From NCBI GenBank assembly GCA_003506995.1, contig DNXB01000190.1:1-9817 (forward strand): DNA of 9,817 nt, in the 5' to 3' direction. Under the pieces are notes generated by a model. The model was not told the origin of the DNA, made no database searches, and saw only the letters and a list, made by a program, of their open reading frames with translations. Positions 6,655 through 9,817 of the stretch are shown here, piece by piece. Position numbers and translations under genes: made by a program. Source of the DNA: Verrucomicrobiales bacterium (lineage in GTDB: Bacteria > Verrucomicrobiota > Verrucomicrobiia > Verrucomicrobiales > Verrucomicrobiaceae). How positions within the stretch are numbered: position 1 is the stretch's first letter; every line of letters starts with the position of its first letter.

Positions 6655-7533
6655 GTGAAAACGAAACATTCCCTTTTGTGTTCCACCCTCGGCAGACTCA
6701 GCATCCCTGCCCCCAGAGGTCGTCACGCTTGCTTCGCCAAGGTTCAGGCCCTCGCCGCCTTGTTTTTGCTGGCCTTCGCGGCTGAGAGCACGGCGGTCAC
6801 GACCCTGGTGCCAAACCCGTATCCCTATTATCGCCCGTTGGGACAGCCGCCCGGTCTGACTTATGGCATCGCGGCGATGTATCGCATCGACCCCACCCAG
6901 ACCCCGGACCCTTTTCTTGGGGCCACCATCGCAGGTGCCAACCCAAACGTGGACAATGCCTTTCCCGGCGGCATCGGCGTCAACTCTCCTGACACGGGCG
7001 ACTTTGGCGTCGGCCTTTACACCGGCGGAGCCACGCCCCTGTCCACCGGCTTTTTCATTCAATTCGACCAGCGGGTGTTAAGCGACGGCCTCAGTGTGAG
7101 CCTGGGCAATTTCGGCGTGAACTCGCTCGCCGCAGGCTTCGATCCGGGCCGTGTCGCGCCGATGCTCTCCATCTATGGAGAAGGCGCGGTCTTGCTCGGC
7201 TCCTTCGACGCGCAGGCGATCCTGGACGCCAACGCCATGACCCTGCTCACTTCGAGCGATCCGCTCGACCCGAGCTACAACCCGTTCTTCCAGGTTGACA
7301 CCTGGAAATTGAACCTCGACGCGCTGATCGGCCCTGGCGCGGAGGTCAAGGCCTTCGCCCTGGGCGCGGACACTGACAACGGCAGGGGACTGGCCACCAC
7401 GAACAGCAGCGATCCTTACTACCTCATCTCCGTGGATGCCTGCGTCTGCGCCCCCATTCCTGAGCCAGGCTCCGCCTTGCTCGTTCTCTCCGCCGCCTTG
7501 GGCGCGATCATCATCCGCCGTCGGCGTTTCTGA
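6655..7533 (+). CDS. PEP-CTERM sorting-domain surface protein
   Basis: A 292-residue exported protein destined for exosortase processing. Seen: a long N-region with several Arg/Lys, a hydrophobic core (about 31-43) and likely cleavage after STA (residue 47); a mature region rich in Gly, Asn, Asp and Pro with beta-type patterns; and a C-terminal sorting signal of IPEPGS (268-273), a hydrophobic stretch (LLVLSAALGAIII) and the basic tail RRRRF. In PEP-CTERM systems, exosortase recognises this tail and the proteins go to the surface or extracellular matrix. No exosortase gene is in the window, and one gene of this type often belongs to a large family in the genome. The central domain is not recognised. 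The start is GTG with no Shine-Dalgarno; it is the only start that keeps the full signal region. It converges on the polymerase gene with 24 nt between stops. Confidence 0.9.
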   Translation: MKTKHSLLCSTLGRLSIPAPRGRHACFAKVQALAALFLLAFAAESTAVTTLVPNPYPYYRPLGQPPGLTYGIAAMYRIDPTQTPDPFLGATIAGANPNVDNAFPGGIGVNSPDTGDFGVGLYTGGATPLSTGFFIQFDQRVLSDGLSVSLGNFGVNSLAAGFDPGRVAPMLSIYGEGAVLLGSFDAQAILDANAMTLLTSSDPLDPSYNPFFQVDTWKLNLDALIGPGAEVKAFALGADTDNGRGLATTNSSDPYYLISVDACVCAPIPEPGSALLVLSAALGAIIIRRRRF

Positions 7534-7557
7534 TGGAACGATGCCCGCCCCCGCAAG

Positions 7558-8844
7558 CTACTCCTGAAACTCCTCGCGGTCAGGGATGCGCGTGAAGGCG
7601 ATCTTCGTGCCTGAAAACGTGCGCACGGTGTCCGGCGTGAAGCCGATCACCACCGAGTCGCGCCCCCGCTTCTGATTGATCTCGTCCAGCACGCGGCTGA
7701 GATGCTCACGTCGTTCGCGTGAGGCCTCCTCGGCGTTGGAAACAAAGAGATCGAGCTGCTGTGGCTGGGATTCCGCCTCCAGGCCCATCAGCGTCACGGA
7801 CACCTTCTTCAACCGCTGCCAGCGCGCCTGCTGCATCACCCGCTGCCACAATTCGGCCAGGCAACGCGCCAGCACGATGCTGTCGCTCACCGGTTCAAAT
7901 TTCACCTGCGCCTCGCAACGCGGTCCGTCCTCCGTGCGCACACTCAGATGCAGGTGCGTGGCCCGGTAATGCATGCGGCGCAGGCGGCTGGCCGCCTTCA
8001 GCAGCAGACGCCGCGCCACGATCCCCGCCTCCGGCGGCGTGCGCAGTTCCGGGGCCAGCACATGGCTGTGCCCCAGCGTGCGATGCCGCGCCGGCGGATC
8101 ATCCTCCGAAGGCCCGCCATGCAGCGCATGCCAGAACCGGTCCCCGCCCACACCGCCCCAGGCACGATGCAGCGTCTCCCGCTCCGCCCCCCACAGATCC
8201 TGCATCGTGCGGATGCCGCAGGCATGCAGCCGTGGCTCCATGCGGCGGCCGATGCCGCACAGGTCGCGCAACTCCAGCTCCAGCAGGCTTCCCGGCAGTT
8301 CCTCCGCCAGCAGTGCCACCAGACCGTCCGGCTTCTGCATGTCGGACGCCACCTTGGCCAGGAAACGATTCGGAGCCAGACCCACCGAGCAGGTGATGCA
8401 CTCCCCCACCCGCTCCCGCAGGCCGCGTTTGATGCGCTTCGCCAAATCCATGGCCGCCGGCAGCACACGACGCGGCGCGTCCAGTTTGCAGGCCATCTCG
8501 TCGATCGAGCAGATCACATGCACCGGAAAATGCCGCTCCACCTCTGTGATGACCTGATGGTGAAACTCCACATACACATCGTGGCCCGCCATCACCGTGA
8601 TCAGTTCCGGGCAGCGGCGACGCGCCTCCCCGATGTTCGTGCCCGTCTTGATGCCGAACTTCTTGGCCTCCTGGCTCGCCGCAATCGCGCAGGTCGCGTC
8701 CGTGTCCACCGGTACCACCGCCACCGGCTTTCCCCGCAGTTCCGGCCGCATCTGCTGCTCCACGCTGGCGAAAAAGCTGTTCAGATCGAGAAACAGCCAG
8801 TCCACGAGCGGAGCAGGAGCAGAACTGGAGGTTGGGACAGGCAT
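7558..8844 (-). CDS. Y-family translesion DNA polymerase (DinB/UmuC type)
   Basis: A 428-residue error-prone polymerase for bypass of DNA lesions. Seen: palm motif I FLDLNSFFASVEQ with Asp20 and, two residues on, Asn22 (UmuC-like DxN rather than the DMD of DinB); the catalytic SIDE with Asp115 and Glu116; CSVGLAPNRFLAKVASDM with KPDG after it; a helix-hairpin-helix (LRDLCGIG...ACGIRTMQDL, about 192-217); a little-finger domain (about 255-390); and QLDLF at 363-367, a clear beta-clamp binding pentapeptide. About 60 residues follow it, with INQKRGRDSVVIG resembling the tail of UmuC-like enzymes. I chose ATG 8844 over the in-frame TTG at 8883. It has GAGGG 5 nt upstream, and the longer frame would run through a LexA-type operator. 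No imuA, dnaE2 or umuD is adjacent. It is probably SOS-induced. Confidence 0.94.
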   Translation of the reverse strand: MPVPTSSSAPAPLVDWLFLDLNSFFASVEQQMRPELRGKPVAVVPVDTDATCAIAASQEAKKFGIKTGTNIGEARRRCPELITVMAGHDVYVEFHHQVITEVERHFPVHVICSIDEMACKLDAPRRVLPAAMDLAKRIKRGLRERVGECITCSVGLAPNRFLAKVASDMQKPDGLVALLAEELPGSLLELELRDLCGIGRRMEPRLHACGIRTMQDLWGAERETLHRAWGGVGGDRFWHALHGGPSEDDPPARHRTLGHSHVLAPELRTPPEAGIVARRLLLKAASRLRRMHYRATHLHLSVRTEDGPRCEAQVKFEPVSDSIVLARCLAELWQRVMQQARWQRLKKVSVTLMGLEAESQPQQLDLFVSNAEEASRERREHLSRVLDEINQKRGRDSVVIGFTPDTVRTFSGTKIAFTRIPDREEFQE

Positions 8845-8849
8845 GGAAT

Positions 8850-8854
8850 CCCTC
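8850..8854 (-). promoter_or_regulatory. Shine-Dalgarno that fixes the polymerase start
   Basis: On the minus strand GAGGG lies 5 nt before ATG 8844. It is the only clear Shine-Dalgarno among the start codons in this window and decides between ATG 8844 and TTG 8883. Confidence 0.65.
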
Positions 8855-8876
8855 ACCCATGCCTCAAATTGGACAC

Positions 8877-8890
8877 TGTTCAATAGAACT
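8877..8890 (-). promoter_or_regulatory. LexA (SOS) box of the Verrucomicrobia type
   Basis: The plus strand reads TGTTC-AATA-GAACT, an inverted repeat with a perfect GTTC-N4-GAAC core. It matches 9 of the 10 fixed bases of the LexA motif reported for Verrucomicrobium spinosum (TGTTC-N4-GAACA). It lies 32 bp upstream of the polymerase ATG, in a position to block transcription of a gene that is a typical SOS target. It also sits in the divergent region shared with the lipoprotein gene at 9033, so it might touch that promoter too, though it is 142 bp from that start. Confidence 0.72.
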
Positions 8891-8987
8891 CCATCAGCAA
8901 GACTGGATTTGAAAAGGAGCGGCCAAGATCACGCGTGTTCGCCCCCAGAAGCTCGCGAGAATGTCCAGGTCGTCGGACAACGCACTT

Positions 8988-8996
8988 TGAGATAAT
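8988..8996 (+). promoter_or_regulatory. extended -10 promoter candidate for the second L,D-transpeptidase
   Basis: TGA-GATAAT: a TGn extension and a -10 hexamer that matches TATAAT in five of six bases. No good -35 is seen at normal spacing. Transcription would begin near 9003, giving a leader of about 30 nt before ATG 9033. Confidence 0.35.
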
Positions 8997-9032
8997 CAAT
9001 CATCAGGCAGTCTCACAGTCCCCTTCCCTGCC

Positions 9033-9749
9033 ATGCACCGTCTCCTTGTCATGCTCCTCATGCTCGCCTCCTGTGCGCCCATGCCCGTCCCTGCCACGCT
9101 GCCGCCTGAAATCGCCGCCGTCTTGCCTGTGACCTGCAAGCAGGTGCTATATGTCACCGCAGCCGACGAGCAGAGCACTTCAGCACAACTCAGAATGCTG
9201 CAACGCACTGACGCAGACACTTGGACTCTCGTTGGCGAAACCATCCCGGTCCGCATCGGTCGCCACGGCCTTGCCTGGGGCGCGGGTGAGCCTGCGTTGC
9301 CCGTTCCTGCCGGTGCCCGCATCAAAAAAGAGGGTGATGGTTGTGCGCCCATCGGCATCTTCCGCATCACCCAGGCATTCGGCTCCGAACCTTCTCCCAA
9401 GGGGATCAAACTGCCCTACCTCCACTGCACCGCGCACCATTTCGGCATCGACGATGTTCGCTCACGCTTCTACAACCAGATCGTCGATGACCGCGAAGTC
9501 ACCGGCGACTGGACCAGCCCGGAAACGATGATTCCGAGCAGCGGCTGCTACAAGCTGGGGGCCGTCATCGCCCACAATCCACGCCACCAGCCCGGCCTCG
9601 GCTCCTGCATCTTCCTGCACGTCTGGCAGGGCGAAACCATCCCCAGCTCCGGCTGCACGGCGATGAGCGAGCCTCATCTGCGCAAAGTTCTCACCTGGCT
9701 CGATCCCACCGCCGATCCACGGCTGGTGCAGCTTGTTGAACCGCGTTGA
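9033..9749 (+). CDS. L,D-transpeptidase-like YkuD-family lipoprotein
   Basis: A 238-residue envelope protein of the COG3786-like YkuD branch, expected to act on peptidoglycan stem peptides. Seen: a short signal ending in a canonical lipobox LASC with Cys14; conserved blocks RIGRHGLAWG (74-83) and CAPIGIF (104-110); YNQIVDDR (147-154) and DW (159-160); then CIFLHVW with His196 and IPSSGCTAM with Cys208, the predicted catalytic pair. An almost identical block, ET-M-IPSSGC, sits at 164-172, where relatives as I remember them have no GC. This leaves a second Cys (172) in a catalytic-looking context. It differs in layout from the transpeptidase at 5637 and is not a recent copy of it. ATG 9033 is chosen for the lipobox; no Shine-Dalgarno. 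It is divergent from the polymerase and ends 6 nt from the hemB stop, convergently. Confidence 0.9.
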   Translation: MHRLLVMLLMLASCAPMPVPATLPPEIAAVLPVTCKQVLYVTAADEQSTSAQLRMLQRTDADTWTLVGETIPVRIGRHGLAWGAGEPALPVPAGARIKKEGDGCAPIGIFRITQAFGSEPSPKGIKLPYLHCTAHHFGIDDVRSRFYNQIVDDREVTGDWTSPETMIPSSGCYKLGAVIAHNPRHQPGLGSCIFLHVWQGETIPSSGCTAMSEPHLRKVLTWLDPTADPRLVQLVEPR

Positions 9750-9755
9750 GAACAA

Positions 9756-9817
9756 TCAGCGCCAGGACGCGGACCACTGCTTCGCGAAGTAGGTCAGAAT
9801 CATGTCCGCACCCGTAA
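9756..9817 (-). CDS. hemB: delta-aminolevulinic acid dehydratase (porphobilinogen synthase), C-terminal end only
   Basis: Read on the minus strand from the right edge, the frame gives TGADMILTYFAKQWSASWR and then TGA at 9758-9756. The GAD-hydrophobic-TYFAK pattern is the usual C-terminus of HemB, which joins two 5-aminolevulinate molecules into porphobilinogen in haem synthesis. Only 19 residues are present; the rest of the gene lies right of the window. The identification rests on this short motif and is therefore good but not certain. The stop is 6 nt from the stop of the convergent lipoprotein gene, with no room for a separate terminator. Confidence 0.78.
   Translation of the reverse strand, partial: TGADMILTYFAKQWSASWR

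Noticed and set aside
8845..8883. TTG at 8883 as the polymerase start
   Set aside because: It overlaps the LexA box and lacks a ribosome site, and the extra 13 residues precede the first conserved strand; ATG 8844 has GAGGG at good spacing.
7948..8886. Plus-strand open frame opposite the Y-family polymerase
   Set aside because: His/Gln/Arg-rich shadow frame; the polymerase motifs are complete on the other strand.
8936..8950. Possible second LexA half-site (TGTTC at 8936-8940)
   Set aside because: The partner half after four bases is CCAGA, not GAACA, so there is no palindrome.
1..9817. CRISPR array, tRNA, rRNA, insertion sequence or integrase
   Set aside because: No spaced direct repeats, cloverleaf or rRNA-like stretches, transposase motifs or terminal inverted repeats were seen on either strand.

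Overview
The window reads as a chromosomal segment of a Verrucomicrobia member (Prosthecobacter/Verrucomicrobium-like). Three things point there: a PEP-CTERM surface protein, mostly high-GC genes that largely lack Shine-Dalgarno sequences, and a near-perfect copy of the LexA operator type published for Verrucomicrobium spinosum (TGTTC-N4-GAACA) in front of a Y-family DNA polymerase. The species is an inference.

Layout. (1) Bases 1-1011 hold the 3' part of a lower-GC gene, cut by the left edge. It encodes a DUF4062-like N-terminal domain joined to C-terminal modules that resemble phage regulators (ORF6C-like, then GemA-like). It looks horizontally acquired and is the best candidate for an undescribed defence or phage-response protein. 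(2) Bases 1190-3226, minus strand, are a two-component pair: a NarL-type response regulator followed by a NarX/DegS-type histidine kinase. A REP-like hairpin lies in the 90-nt gap between them. (3) Divergent from that pair, bases 3334-5406 encode a TonB-dependent outer-membrane receptor. A long imperfect hairpin ends 2 nt before its start codon. Two terminator candidates follow the gene. (4) Bases 5637-6215 encode a small, probably lipid-anchored L,D-transpeptidase (YkuD fold). (5) Bases 6216-6654 carry no convincing gene but several hairpins. (6) Bases 6655-7533 encode a PEP-CTERM sorted surface protein. (7) Bases 7558-8844, minus strand, encode a Y-family translesion polymerase with a beta-clamp motif and a LexA box upstream. 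(8) Bases 9033-9749 encode a second L,D-transpeptidase-like lipoprotein from a different YkuD branch. (9) The right edge holds the last 19 codons of hemB on the minus strand.

Apart from the two-component pair, the genes do not form one pathway. The shared theme is the cell envelope: receptor, two peptidoglycan cross-linking enzymes and a sorted surface protein, next to a sensor kinase system and a DNA damage-response gene. No CRISPR array, tRNA, rRNA, transposase or integrase was seen. All family assignments come from reading motifs by eye; no database search was run.
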